A stretch of 64,000 nucleotides of DNA, from assembly GCF_036046055.1 (NCBI RefSeq), contig NZ_CP107939.1, positions 5,394,001-5,458,000 of the forward strand, in the 5' to 3' direction. The position numbers and the translations under genes were made by a program. The stretch comes from Nocardia sp. NBC_00403. GTDB lineage: Bacteria > Actinomycetota > Actinomycetes > Mycobacteriales > Mycobacteriaceae. Positions 43,450 to 53,068 of this stretch are shown piece after piece. Below the pieces are notes generated by a model that had not been told where the DNA came from, made no database searches, and was given only the letters and a program-made list of their open reading frames with translations. How positions within the stretch are numbered: the stretch's first letter is position 1; every line of letters begins with the position of its first letter.

Positions 43450-44553
43450 GTGCTACGTTTGAGCCGACTTCAGGCTTTCGGAAGGATACTGGTGATCGAC
43501 CGGGGGTACCCGACCAGCAAAAGGGATCCGATTCGAGCGATCGGTCAGGTTATCGATGCCGTCTGCGGTCCATATCCAGTGGTTCTGCTGGACGGCGCCC
43601 CACTGTCGGGTGTGAGTCGCCGGATTTGTGAAGCGGCGGTAAACCTTCCGCCTGACTCCCGCGTGATCATTGGCAAGGCCGCCGAACTTCATCGAATCGT
43701 CGACTCGCTCAAGGCGGGTGAGCCTCTCCGTGGCAGCGACCTCTATGTGGTCGTGCTGGATGACCTCAGCCCAGCCGACCTGGTCCTCCTAGGCGCCGAG
43801 GTCCTGGAGGCGATCATCCCGCACGCAACTGTGCTGGCCGGCATCAATTCCGAGTTGTTGGAGCGCATCCTGGCGGATCGCTCTCCCATTACTGGCGCAG
43901 CGCGGACCGCGGTTCTGGAATACGGGTGGCGTATCTCGATGCCCTTCGCGATGACCCCGCTTGAGCGAGCGATGATCCGCGTGAACCACCCGGATCTGAA
44001 GCCTGGTCCCAGCATTGCTGCCACGATGGTGGGAGGCGAAGGCCTCCTGGAGCGTTATGTCGGTGCGGACCCGCAACATCGGGATGGCCAGTTGCTTGTC
44101 CAAGCCGCCGTCGACGCCCGTCGCTGCGGAGTCCACCGCAGCCTGTCAGAGACCGAGTTGTATCACCTGTTCGCTGCACGTGTGGACGACGACGGCAGCG
44201 ACCTCGACGAGCGGTTTGCCATGGCCCTGGAGTGGGCGTGCACCACTCCACCTCACGCCGGATGCGGGTTGCTCTTCCGCGCAGCTGGCGAAGACGAAGG
44301 GTGGAAGGTCCTCAGCTACCTTGCCGCAGCGGATGACGGATTCCGTCGGCACCCAGTACGGGCTATCCCCGACCTCGCGTGGCCCGCCGCTCTCGCGGCA
44401 CTATCTCCCGCGGATGCCTATGCGATCGGAATCAGTGCCCACCTCTACGGCCGCCAGCGCGAAGCGGTCGTCGCGTTCCAAAGGGCCGCCGCCGAGGACC
44501 AGGGACCAGCTATCAACACCGCAGCAACCGCGGCCCTTGCCCACATCAGCTGA
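43450..44553 (+). CDS. hypothetical protein, 367 aa
   Basis: From a GTG at 43450; a later GTG inside (RILVIDRGYPTSKRDP) is an alternative. The sequence contains PYPVVLLDGAPLSGVSRRIC, LYVVVLDDLSPADLVLLGAE, MTPLERAMIRVNHPDLK and a C-terminal tandem-helix part (AYAIGISAHLYGRQREAVVA) that looks like TPR-type helices. The first half resembles a P-loop-like or Rossmann fold without a Walker motif. I do not recognise the family. It lies between the P450 and the second flavoprotein, so a role with them is possible. Confidence 0.65.
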   Translation: MLRLSRLQAFGRILVIDRGYPTSKRDPIRAIGQVIDAVCGPYPVVLLDGAPLSGVSRRICEAAVNLPPDSRVIIGKAAELHRIVDSLKAGEPLRGSDLYVVVLDDLSPADLVLLGAEVLEAIIPHATVLAGINSELLERILADRSPITGAARTAVLEYGWRISMPFAMTPLERAMIRVNHPDLKPGPSIAATMVGGEGLLERYVGADPQHRDGQLLVQAAVDARRCGVHRSLSETELYHLFAARVDDDGSDLDERFAMALEWACTTPPHAGCGLLFRAAGEDEGWKVLSYLAAADDGFRRHPVRAIPDLAWPAALAALSPADAYAIGISAHLYGRQREAVVAFQRAAAEDQGPAINTAATAALAHIS

Positions 44554-45169
44554 CCGCCCAACTGGCGGGCGCAGACGTGAAAGAAGCAGCGTGACTGCGG
44601 CTGCCTAGTGTTCTGAGTCGTAAATTCGCGGCCAGTTGACCCTCGCTGGCGCGGGCGCCGCAGACGTAGGCGGTTTCGAACAGCACCCGATCGCGCAGCA
44701 CGTCGAGCGCCACGTCCTTGCGTGGGCGTCGTGCGCAGATCGCATCGAGCACTCGCGCGACGTCGGCGGCCGGGCGCTACAGTCGCTTGGGCACGGTGAT
44801 CATGTCCACCCGGTCCATTCGACGTGGTCAGCTGACCGCTTCGGCTCGGCCGGGCTCAGCCGCAGCCCAGACCGGCGCTCGTGCTCGGGCGGCCGGTGCC
44901 GCCGGTCGGCGTGTCAGCGTCCCCGTTCCACGGCCACCAGCGTCTTCCGTTCGTGGTCGACCTGGAATACAGATCTGGAAGCGTTCCAGGCATTCGTGGT
45001 CCACGCGGCTATGCGGATTCGTCGGGCCAGCTGATGTGCTGTGGCACACTGAATTTCGTGTCCTCGCCGACTATGACAACTATGCCGCCCTGGTGGCGTC
45101 GTGGGCTGAGTGATCGCGCGGGTGGCCGAGCGGGGACGCACGGATCACCGAGTGGAAGGTTTGAAGCCC
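44554..45169. other. 600-bp gap with remnants
   Basis: It contains the minus-strand integrase remnant (44620-44752). On the plus strand near 45015-45113 a frame ends GPADVLWHTEFRVLADYDN and YAALVASWAE, probably a C-terminal gene fragment. Confidence 0.35.
44620..44752 (-). pseudogene. tyrosine recombinase remnant
   Basis: The minus frame reads LDAICARRPRKDVALDVLRD then RVLFETAYVCGARASE. RDxVLFExAYxCGARxSE is the region of the first catalytic Arg in tyrosine integrases. The frame then decays; His/Arg/Tyr motifs are not found nearby. Confidence 0.65.
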
Positions 45170-47038
45170 GTGGCTACAAATTCAAGCGAGATTGCAACTG
45201 CGAAGAAGACACTGTCGGAGGATCCACGGAATGGGTTGCGGGGCAAGCTGGACGCTGCACTTTTCGGCCTCCTTCGCAAGAGGCAGACAAAAGAGGGCAC
45301 ATCGCTGACCGAGCTGCTTCGGCATGGTAGCCCGGAGGTTCATCAGCATCTACAGAAGGCTCTGACCAACCCCGACTTCGTCATCACGGAGAAACAGAGC
45401 CCAGAGGAGCGGCGCCTCAACGCGTACAAACAGTTGCGCTACCTGGTTGGCGAGCTCGGCACCACCCGCGCAGTTGCGACCGATCTACCCAGCCTGTTCG
45501 CAGTGTTCGACGGTTGCGCAGTGCTGGCGACGGACCTGATCCCGCTGATCTCTGGACACTACAATTTGTCCGCGGGCAGTCTGGCTACCCTGACCGATCC
45601 AGACTCTGCGGCGCCGTATCTCCAGGACCTGGATGACGGTTCCAGCATCGGGAACATGCTGCTGACCGAGTACGGGTGCGGTTCCAATATCGGATTCATG
45701 GAGACCACCGCGACCTGGGACGGTGACGGGTTCGTGCTCAACACCCCGCATCCGCGGGCGCGGAAATTCATGCCCAGCGTCGGCATCCCGGTTGCACGGG
45801 TCTGTGTCATCGCCGCGCAGCTCATCGACGAGGCGGGCACCGGTCATGGCGTGCACCTGTTCACGGCGCGGCTGCGCGATGCCAACGGCGATGCGTGCCC
45901 CGGCGTTACGATCACCCAGCTCGGCCGTCAGCCTCTGGTCATCATGGACAACGCGATCATCAGCTTCGACCACCTCCGGGTCGAGCGCAGCGCCTGGCTG
46001 AGCAACGACCTGGCCACCATCGACGACAACGGTGTGCTGACCTGGCGCGACGAGAACAGTCGGCAACGGGCATTCCCATCGGTCACCAGCCAGCTCACCG
46101 TCGGGCGAATGGCGCTGTCGTCATGCCTGAACGCCGCGGCCCGCGCCGCGCTCTATATCGCCTTGCGCTATGCCGCCAACAGGGTAGTGCCGATGACACA
46201 TGTCGACCGACCGCTCATGCTCGACATTCCGCATGTGCGAGACACCCTGCTCACCGACCTAGCAGGCACTGTGGCTCGCACCATCTACGGCAACGCGATC
46301 AAGACATCTCTTGCCAGCAGCGATCTCACCGACCGCGACACCGTCGTGACAGTGATGATGGCCAAGTACTTCATTCAGCTGCATGCACTGGACACCGTCA
46401 CGCACTGTCGAATAAAAATGGGTGCACAAGGCATGTTCAGCGCGAACCGGGTCGCCGACTACCTCGGCGTCTGTCATGGCGCCATCACAGGTGAGGGCGA
46501 CTGCGACGTCCTCGGTTCCGTAGCCGGCCGCATACTGACCAAACAACTCGCCGTCACCCCGCCACCAGAACCCGGCCTACACGACCCCACCGACCCCCAC
46601 GACCGCGCCCGCTTGTTCACCGCCCGCGTTCTGACGATCGCGCAAGAGGCACAGCCACATCTGTCCACTCCCGGGCTTCCAGACAGGTTGGCAGTCATTC
46701 CGCACGCGCTCAGCCTCGTCGAGGCCCATTGCGCCAAGTATGCCTTGGACCTGCTTGACAAGCATTCCGAACACGCCGAGATTGCCGCCGTGCGTGACGT
46801 TTTCGCCCTGCACTATCTCGATCAGCATGCCGCGTGGTATCTCACCCACGGTCTACTCGACGCTCAGGGCGCCAACAGTACAAAGCAGCAACTCCACCAG
46901 GCAATCAACAGCCTTGCCGACAACCTGCCCGCACTGCTGGACGCTTTTGACCTTGACGACACGATCCTCGGCGCACCGGTATTGTCCGATGATCTACCCG
47001 CCGCGTGGGACTCCCACTATCAAGAGGTACGCCGGTAA
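45170..47038 (+). CDS. acyl-CoA oxidase/dehydrogenase-like flavoprotein 2
   Basis: 622 aa from the GTG at 45170 (VATNSSEIATAKKTLSEDPR), with GGAAGG 10 nt upstream, the same layout as flavoprotein 1. Family features: MLLTEYGCGSNIGFMETTAT, FVLNTPHPRARKFMP, MDNAIISFDHLRVERSAW and TVGRMALSSCLNAAARAALY, then KMGAQGMFSANRVADYLGVC. It is a distant paralogue of flavoprotein 1. Substrate unknown; a desaturation step on a carrier-bound acyl group is the inference. It is followed by an exceptionally long hairpin. Confidence 0.85.
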   Translation: MATNSSEIATAKKTLSEDPRNGLRGKLDAALFGLLRKRQTKEGTSLTELLRHGSPEVHQHLQKALTNPDFVITEKQSPEERRLNAYKQLRYLVGELGTTRAVATDLPSLFAVFDGCAVLATDLIPLISGHYNLSAGSLATLTDPDSAAPYLQDLDDGSSIGNMLLTEYGCGSNIGFMETTATWDGDGFVLNTPHPRARKFMPSVGIPVARVCVIAAQLIDEAGTGHGVHLFTARLRDANGDACPGVTITQLGRQPLVIMDNAIISFDHLRVERSAWLSNDLATIDDNGVLTWRDENSRQRAFPSVTSQLTVGRMALSSCLNAAARAALYIALRYAANRVVPMTHVDRPLMLDIPHVRDTLLTDLAGTVARTIYGNAIKTSLASSDLTDRDTVVTVMMAKYFIQLHALDTVTHCRIKMGAQGMFSANRVADYLGVCHGAITGEGDCDVLGSVAGRILTKQLAVTPPPEPGLHDPTDPHDRARLFTARVLTIAQEAQPHLSTPGLPDRLAVIPHALSLVEAHCAKYALDLLDKHSEHAEIAAVRDVFALHYLDQHAAWYLTHGLLDAQGANSTKQQLHQAINSLADNLPALLDAFDLDDTILGAPVLSDDLPAAWDSHYQEVRR

Positions 47039-47044
47039 ACCGCC

Positions 47045-47096
47045 AGTTCCCCTGCCCGGATCGGCCGACATGCCGGCCGATCCGGGCAGGGGAACT
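47045..47096. terminator. 23-bp perfect stem hairpin
   Basis: The arm at 47045-47067 (AGTTCCCCTGCCCGGATCGG plus CCG) pairs without mismatch with 47074-47096 around the loop ACATGC. It lies 6 bp after the flavoprotein 2 stop. Far longer than a usual terminator; no T-tract. Confidence 0.7.
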
Positions 47097-47653
47097 AGGA
47101 CGACGATTTCCATCGCCTTGTGGATCGTCATCCTAGATTTCAGTGCGGCGGGGCTCTGACCGGGGTTCCAGTAGAAATGGCGCGAAACCAACGACAATGG
47201 CTTGACCGCCCGATTTTCGGGCGACGCGACGGCGACCCCGGAACGGCGCGGCCGGACCTCGTGGAACGGCTCGCAGCCCGAAGCGGCCACGGCGCTGACG
47301 GCTCACCGGCCGGTCGCGGGTGTACCACGGCGTTCGGGAACCCGGACGAACATGACAAAGGCTGTACGTCTGTCATCGTCGACGGAATCGGATCGGGCCG
47401 ATCAGCGCGATCGCGGCGGCGCTGGGCACCGATCGCGCCGTGCTGATCGTGGTGGGCTCGCTCAAGGTGGCCGCAACGATCATTCGGGCATCTGACATCG
47501 CTGAGGAACATCTCACCTCTGCCGGGGTGTCTATTGCGGCGCGTGTGCATGTCTCCGCCTTGGCTGAGAGCGCAGTCGCGTGGAAAGACCTGTCGGATTC
47601 AGCACAGGACGGGATCCTGTCCGCGGCTCAAAAGGGCCGCTCCAAGCGATTTG
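47097..47653. other. gap before the IS481 remnant
   Basis: Near 47398-47550 one frame reads ISAIAAALGTDRAVLIVVGS then LKVAATIIRASDIAEEHLTS, protein-like but without start or known family. Otherwise nothing. Confidence 0.3.
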
Positions 47654-48499
47654 GGGCTCGAAGACCGATCGGCCACCCCGCACCGCAGCCCGACCGCGAC
47701 ACCGGCCGAAGTGGTCGCCCGGATCGAAAAGTTGCGCCGTGACCGGAAATGGTCGGCACGCCGCATCCACACCGAACTCACCGCCGAGGGTGTGCACATC
47801 TCGATCCGCACCATCGGCCGCCACCTGCTGCGGCTCGGACTCAACCGGCGCCGCTTCCTCGACCCGACAGGCGACACCAACCGGGCTCCACAGCGCATCC
47901 TCGCCCACCGGCCCGGGCACATGGTGCACGTCGATGTGAAGAAAGTCGGCCGCATCCGCGATGGCGGCGGCTGGCGCGTCCACGGCAAAGGCTCCGCCCA
48001 GGACAAAGCCAACAGCGCCGCATGCAAACGCGGAGAACGTGTCGGTTATGTGTTCCTGCACTCCGCGATCGATGGCTACTCCCGCCTGGCCTACACCGAA
48101 GCGCTGCCCGACGAAAAGGCCTCCACCGCAATCGGGTTCATGTTCCGCGCCCGAGCGTTCTTCGCCGTCCACGGCATCACACACATCGAGCGCATCGTCA
48201 CCGACAACGGCTCCTGCTACCGAGCCCACGATTTCGCCAAGGTCCTGCTCGGGGCCAAACATCAACGCATCAGCCCCTACACACCACGCCACAACGGCAA
48301 AGTCGAGCGCTACAACCGGATCCTGGCCGAGGAATTTCTTTATGCCCGTGAATGGACGAGTGAACATCAGCGCAGCGACGCCCTCGCTGTCTGGAACATT
48401 CACTACAACTACCATCGACCACACACTGCCGCCGGAAACCTGCCACCAGCCAGCCGCCTCCGCACCGGCGTCACCAACATCATGACCTCATACAGCTAG
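47654..48499 (+). pseudogene. IS481-family transposase, 5'-truncated
   Basis: The recognisable part starts at GLEDRSATPHRSPTATPAEV and runs through a second HTH (SARRIHTELTAEGVHISIRT) into the rve-type core: HVDVKKVGRIRDGGGW (first Asp), IERIVTDNGSCYRAHDF (second Asp) and TPRHNGKVERYNRILAEEF (Glu). It ends NIMTSYS at 48499. The N-terminal helix-turn-helix of about 60-70 residues expected before GLEDRS is missing. It directly abuts LysR-derived sequence, so the element probably truncated that regulator gene. Confidence 0.8.
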
Positions 48500-49168
48500 A
48501 CGACGCGCGCGCCCTGCTCGACCAAGCCGACCGGGTCAGCACACGGGTAGCCGCCGCCGCCGGAAATGCGAACATCACCATCGGCATCCTGGGTGACGCC
48601 ACCGACCGCGGCATCACCAGGCTGGCCGCCGCCTACCGCCACAAGCACCCCGAGGTCGACATCCGCATCCGCGACACCGACCTCACCGACCCCACCTGCG
48701 GGCTGAAGGCGGGACTGGTCGACGTCGCGGTGACCCGTGCACCGTTCAACGACACCGCCCTGACCGCGCGTGAGCTGCGTGCCGACCCGGTCGGGGCGGT
48801 ACTGCGTGCCGACGACACGCTGGCCCACCGTGACAACCTGAAGTTGGCCGACCTGGCCGGCCGCCGCTGGTTCCAGTTCCCCGACGGCACCGACCCCGTC
48901 TGGCAGACCTACTGGAACGGCGGCGAACCCGCGTGAAGGCCCGGTAGTTCGGGTCGTCCAGGAATGTGTGCAGGCCGTGCTCTGGAACGGCACCGTCGGC
49001 ATCACCCCCCTCGGACACAAGGTGCCCGACGGACTGGTCACAGTCCCGCTGGTCGATATGGCACCGAGCAGTGTGGTGGTGGTGTGGAACGAGGGCGACA
49101 CCAACCCTCTGATCCGATCGTTCGTGCAAATAGCAACGGCCGCATACGCAATTCCGAACCAACGGTAG
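48500..49168 (+). pseudogene. LysR-type regulator, truncated and frameshifted
   Basis: The sequence begins inside the LysR linker (DDARALLDQADRVSTRVAAA) and continues into the substrate-binding domain (ITIGILGDATDRGITRLAAA, GLVDVAVTRAPFNDTA). It stops at 48935 after YWNGGEPA. Removing one C from the CCC at 48928-48930 restores EPREGPVVRVVQECVQAVLW to the end at 49168. The N-terminal winged helix has been lost at the IS481 junction. The gene is dead. Confidence 0.85.
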
Positions 49169-49650
49169 CGAATCCCACCTGTCTCGAATATGCGCTTCCG
49201 ATGCGGCTGAGAGATGCCCTGTCTATCTGATCGCCGTGTCACGACTGCCAACGCGGCGTTACCGTGTCTGCTGATCGGCCACCCAAGGATGTCCGGCCGC
49301 GCCCGCGATGGTCCGGTTCCCAGCGGAAATCCTCGCCACCAGCGCCGTCGGGTTAGCGACGCTGTGATGCGTCCTCTCCGTACTTCATCGGATACCTACG
49401 CCACGCGAACGCGGCGGCCCATGCGCTGCACCACACAATTCGCGCCGTCCATCACGACTATCCGCAGGTCCCTTACCTCTGGGCGGCCGTCTGCACGCGG
49501 GAATTCAAGGCGCGCTATGCAAGGAGTTAACAGGCTCATCGCAGAAGAGGGTGTAGTTGGAGCCTGTCGGTTTTCGAGGTCGTCTGCACGGATTTTCACG
49601 CTCGGCTGCAGTCCTACCCGGGCGCGACGAGACGTGCGCCGGGGAACGAG
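49169..49650. other. gap with a gene fragment
   Basis: Around 49379-49530 the plus strand reads YFIGYLRHANAAAHALHHTI then RAVHHDYPQVPYLWAAVCTR and stops. It is probably a C-terminal fragment of an unidentified protein. The rest shows nothing. Confidence 0.35.
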
Positions 49651-50109
49651 CTATGCACCGTCGTTGCCATCGCGTAGGGAATGGATCATGCTCTGCAGGA
49701 TCCGGAACGCGCCTGCCTGCTCGGTCTCGGTCATGCCGGCCAGCATTCTGACCTCGACGGACCGGACCGCTACGGTCGCTTTCTCGAGGCTCCGTCGGCC
49801 GCGCGGCGTGAGCCGCGCGGGAAGAACCTTCCCGATGGGTGCCTCCGCAGGCCTGGTCACGTAGCCCTCTCGTTCCAGAGCGTGGAGCAGCACGTTCATC
49901 GACTGCCGTGTCACGAACGCGCCCCGCGCGAGCTCGGAGTTCGACAAGCCCGGTCGCTGAGCCAGCAGCTCGAGGCAGGAGTAGTGCGTCACGCTCATCC
50001 CGAGCGGCCGCAGCACCTCCTCCATGGCTGCGCGGAGGACGCTCGAGGCCTCTTTCAGCAGGTAGCCCAGTGACGTCTCCAGGTCGACGCCGACACCGTC
50101 TTGACTCAT
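49651..50109 (-). CDS. MarR-family transcriptional regulator
   Basis: 152 aa from the ATG at 50109 (MSQDGVGVDLETSLGYLLKE). The MarR winged helix is clear: THYSCLELLAQRPGLSNSEL, ARGAFVTRQSMNVLLHALER and the wing VLPARLTPRGRRSLEKA. It ends QSMIHSLRDGNDGA. It is divergent from a VOC-family gene; two palindromes with the TGTCAG...CTGACA motif lie between, one overlapping its own start. Autoregulation and control of the VOC gene are strongly suggested. Ligand unknown. Confidence 0.92.
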   Translation of the reverse strand: MSQDGVGVDLETSLGYLLKEASSVLRAAMEEVLRPLGMSVTHYSCLELLAQRPGLSNSELARGAFVTRQSMNVLLHALEREGYVTRPAEAPIGKVLPARLTPRGRRSLEKATVAVRSVEVRMLAGMTETEQAGAFRILQSMIHSLRDGNDGA

Positions 50110-50153
50110 GTCAGAATTCTGACATAGATTGACCCGTGTCAGAAAGCTGACAC
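50108..50153. promoter_or_regulatory. two MarR operators
   Basis: ATGTCAGAATTCTGACAT (50108-50125) is a perfect 18-bp palindrome that covers the MarR start codon. GTGTCAGAAAGCTGACAC (50136-50153) repeats the half-sites 28 bp further, just before the VOC gene's RBS. One-dimer-per-site control of the divergent genes is likely. Confidence 0.82.
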
Positions 50154-50172
50154 GAAAGGAAGGAGCATCATC

Positions 50173-50541
50173 ATGCCCGCCACCGGCCCCGACTTCATCT
50201 CGCTCCAAGCGCGCGACCTCGACGTTTCGAAGGCGTTTTACGAGCAGTACCTCGGCCTCGTCCGCTCGCAGGCCGGACCTCCGCATGCCGTCGTCTTCGA
50301 GACGAAGCCGATCGCGTTCGCACTCCGCGACATCGTTCCCGGCACCGATCTCGCATCCGTTGCCCAGCCCGGCATCGGTGCCGCGATCTGGCTCCACGCC
50401 ACAGACGTCCAGGCCATTCACGATGCTCTCGTCGCCGACGGTCACACCATCGTCTCCGCACCGATCGACGGCCCCTTCGGTCGGACATTCACCTTCGCCG
50501 ACCCCGACGGCTACCAGGTCACACTCCACGACCGCGCCTGA
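50173..50541 (+). CDS. VOC-family (glyoxalase/bleomycin-resistance fold) protein
   Basis: 122 aa, ribosome binding site GGAAGGAGC. Two beta-alpha-beta-beta-beta units are visible: FISLQARDLDVSKAFYEQYL then GAAIWLHATDVQAIHDALVA, ending GRTFTFADPDGYQVTLHD, the usual metal-binding end. Family members include glyoxalases, dioxygenases and drug-binding resistance proteins; no specific function can be chosen. Its control by the divergent MarR suggests response to a small toxic compound. Confidence 0.9.
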   Translation: MPATGPDFISLQARDLDVSKAFYEQYLGLVRSQAGPPHAVVFETKPIAFALRDIVPGTDLASVAQPGIGAAIWLHATDVQAIHDALVADGHTIVSAPIDGPFGRTFTFADPDGYQVTLHDRA

Positions 50542-50812
50542 CAGGCCAAACGCCACCGGACGATCACCTGCCCCCGCAGACCGCGGTTGCGTCCGAGACT
50601 CGAGAATTCGGGGGAAGTATTGGCGCAGAAGGCCATTGATGCTTCAGTGTTCCTAAAGCGTTGTCGTTTTCGATCACCGCCGCATGTCGGGGCCGGCAGC
50701 ATGATTTTCGTCGCCTACCGGTGGAATGCGGAGAAGTCGCCCTGCCAGATCACCGATCTCGCGGGCACGGCCACTGGATTCAGCTGCGCTTTGGTCACTG
50801 TGTCCGCGTGCT
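50542..50812. other. gap, no gene seen
   Basis: Nothing coding is evident; GAATTCGGGGG-type low-complexity sequence only. Confidence 0.35.
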
Positions 50813-51037
50813 TCACCGCCTGGCGTGAACCGGGCGGATCGCGTCCTGCGCACCCGCGCCGAACTGCTTGCTCAGCGAAACCTTATGCTCGGCGAGCGAA
50901 CCGGCTGCCCCGTACACGATGGTCGCGGTCAGCCAGTTGTAGCCGTCGAACACCTTCTCACCGACGTTGATCAACTGAAACGTGAGAACGGTGACGGGCC
51001 CGTGGGATCGCGGCCGCTCGGTGAGCGTGCGAGACAT
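50813..51037 (-). CDS. possible small protein, 74 aa
   Basis: The minus frame reads GPVTVLTFQLINVGEKVFDG then YNWLTATIVYGAAGSLAEHK and ends FGAGAQDAIRPVHARR. It is protein-like throughout, but the start and ribosome binding site are unclear, and it may be truncated. It overlaps the 5' end of the decayed antitoxin copy by 2 bp in divergent orientation. Unknown function. Confidence 0.4.
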   Translation of the reverse strand: MSRTLTERPRSHGPVTVLTFQLINVGEKVFDGYNWLTATIVYGAAGSLAEHKVSLSKQFGAGAQDAIRPVHARR

Positions 51038-51301
51038 GGCAGGTCAGGACGACCACGTGGAGACGGAGTTGCGCAACGAGCGCGGCCAGGTCGTGCGCCT
51101 CCCCCGGCCCTGCTGCGCTGCGGGCTACCGTCGGGGTACTTCGACGAAAATACGCGCGCCCAGGAGACTTCTGCCGCCGTGGTGGCTCTGACGCGCTACC
51201 CCTCCGAAGAGATCGTGGCCGCCCGGGCCTGGTCAGACACCATCACCGCTGGCCTGGATGAGGCGTGGTTCCAGCGGCTACGTGACCGCGCCGCGGACTG
51301 A
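51036..51301 (+). pseudogene. decayed copy of the antitoxin-like gene
   Basis: It starts MAGQDDHVETELRNERGQVV like the intact gene at 27688, then shifts frame at the C-run near 51100. The correct continuation ALLRCGLPSGYFDENTRAQE, then TSAAVVALTRYPSEEIVAAR and AWSDTITAGLDEA, lies in the next frame and stops at 51301. One missing C explains it. No toxin-like partner follows. Confidence 0.75.
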
Positions 51302-51897
51302 GCACTCCCCCGGCGACGTCGTTACGAAAGCTCGCTCGAACAAGCTGTTCGGTGCTGCCACCTTCGGCCGGACTCGGCTGGCGGTGAACTCCGGTTGAGC
51401 GCATGCGAGACATGGACCCGATCGACATCGGGATCGCGAGCACGGTCTCTGCAGTTGCGCGAATGGGTTGTTCGCTGTGATCTGCAATTTTCCGAACGCT
51501 TTCGGATCCTGGGGTCCTGATGGTTCGATGCGTTCCCGTCGGCCAGTATCCACATCACGCCGCGTGCGAGGCTTCCGATGGACCTGCGTTCCGCCGCGAT
51601 GCCGACCTGCGAGGGGGATGCGAACGTGCGTGCCAGGTCCCTTACCCGGACCGGGTACCACCTCTTCGCTGAGTAAGTCGGCCGACATCGCGCTGAAGGC
51701 ACCCGATCAAGAAGAGCGCGTAGCAAAGCCGTGCGCAGGCACGCGGATTGTCGGAAGACCCTTCGTCAGTTCAGGTCGGGACTGCCTCGGAGTCGTCTTA
51801 TCGAATCGCCGAACATTTGCAACCTGTTGATGTCATCCAACTGGATGATCTTGAACCATTGACAGGAGTATCGGCGTATAGCGATGCTGAAACTGTG
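51302..51897. other. 600-bp gap, no gene seen
   Basis: Long overlapping frames exist on both strands, none protein-like. Confidence 0.35.
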
Positions 51898-52275
51898 TCA
51901 GGGCAGCATGATCCGGCTCCAACTAGCTGTAGGAGCAACACGGCATCGGCATTCGATCGCACATATGCGCTCCGGATCATGCACTCGATTCCTTCTGCGT
52001 TCGTACCTATGCACCAGCGATTGCCCGCTCGGTCCAACCGCGTTGCAGCACAGAGCGCTTCGTCGATACTCGTGGACATAGTCATAGGTCAACTTCAAGT
52101 CCGGCTGTTGATAGAGTTCGAGCTCGTCGTCCGGATCGGCCTTCTGAAGTATCGCGATCAGCCCGCCGAAAGAATCGACCAGTTGTTTGATTCCTTCCCC
52201 GCTCAGGCGCTGATGAGTGGTGGATTCGAGTGCGGCCTTCTGGGCAGCAACGATTTCTCGTTCCTTTTGAACCTC
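51898..52275 (-). pseudogene. serine recombinase, C-terminal remnant
   Basis: The minus frame starts at EVQKEREIVAAQKAALEST right after a stop and continues GIKQLVDSFGGLIAILQKAD and DDELELYQQPDLKLTYDY. This is the C-terminal coiled region of large serine recombinases (LGDLLxxLxxADPxDKAELYxxLGLxLTYxP). The catalytic and zinc-ribbon parts are missing and the end has decayed. Confidence 0.6.
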
Positions 52276-52536
52276 TCACGTCCAACCAGCCCTGGGTCGG
52301 CTCTCGCTTCGAGCGCAGGCCGATGCCGGACGAGTTTTGGTCGAATGCGGCCAGCGCTTACGTGCTGCTTCAAGTGTTGTCGGGTTGCGCGGCTTCGAGA
52401 AGCCCCCGGCATTCGCCTGGACATAGCCGCCGCCGACGCTGGACTGCTTGTCGTGGGTCCTTGTGCCGACGGAGCGGCGCGGATAGCCCCGAATGGGTAC
52501 TTCCGATCCCCTATCGGCAGCGACGACGTGTGAGCC
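52276..52536. other. gap between remnants
   Basis: Nothing supportable. Confidence 0.3.
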
Positions 52537-52650
52537 TCCGTACTCGACAATTACGAGAGCTTCGCCACCGGCCAACTCGACGCGATCAACCGCGGCAGCG
52601 CCGAAGCCCTCTTCCCCCCGCCTCACGGAAGCGTGATCCCGCGCCGGTGA
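52537..52650 (+). pseudogene. amidohydrolase-like C-terminal fragment
   Basis: The plus frame reads SVLDNYESFATGQLDAINRG then SAEALFPPPHGSVIPRR and stops. INRGNAExLFP is a common end of amidohydrolase-family proteins. Only the tail remains. 52651-53068 shows no gene; the last 100 bp form the leader of the next gene. Confidence 0.4.
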
Positions 52651-53068
52651 CGTCGGCGGGCTCGTCATGGACGGCCGAGTTCGGCGGGAGCGACATGAGA
52701 CACGGTCTTAGATCGTGAGCTATTGCCGTCGAATGGGCGGGCGAGGGGAAGTGGTGTCGTCGCTGGCGGCGAGCTCGGCACACAGCGAAGCCGGTGACGG
52801 CCATGCACAAGCCTTACCTCGTTAATCGCGCTGTCGCGTCTCCACCAGAGTAGCCGAACGATAAATTCCGGCCGCATCCTCGGGGCTGATATACCAACGG
52901 GAACTTCGATTCAAATACATATACCCGGGGATGAAAACCGACTACACTTCGAAAATTCGGTATCCGAATACCCCATCGACATCGATCAATTCGACGGCGG
53001 ATGATTATACCCATCCGGGGACCGTTCGTCGGGGAATGTGCAGAGAATCGGCAGAGGTAGGAGGGCAA

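Noticed and set aside
51748..52533. 261-aa plus-strand frame
   Set aside because: It is antisense to the serine recombinase remnant, has no ribosome binding site and no family pattern.
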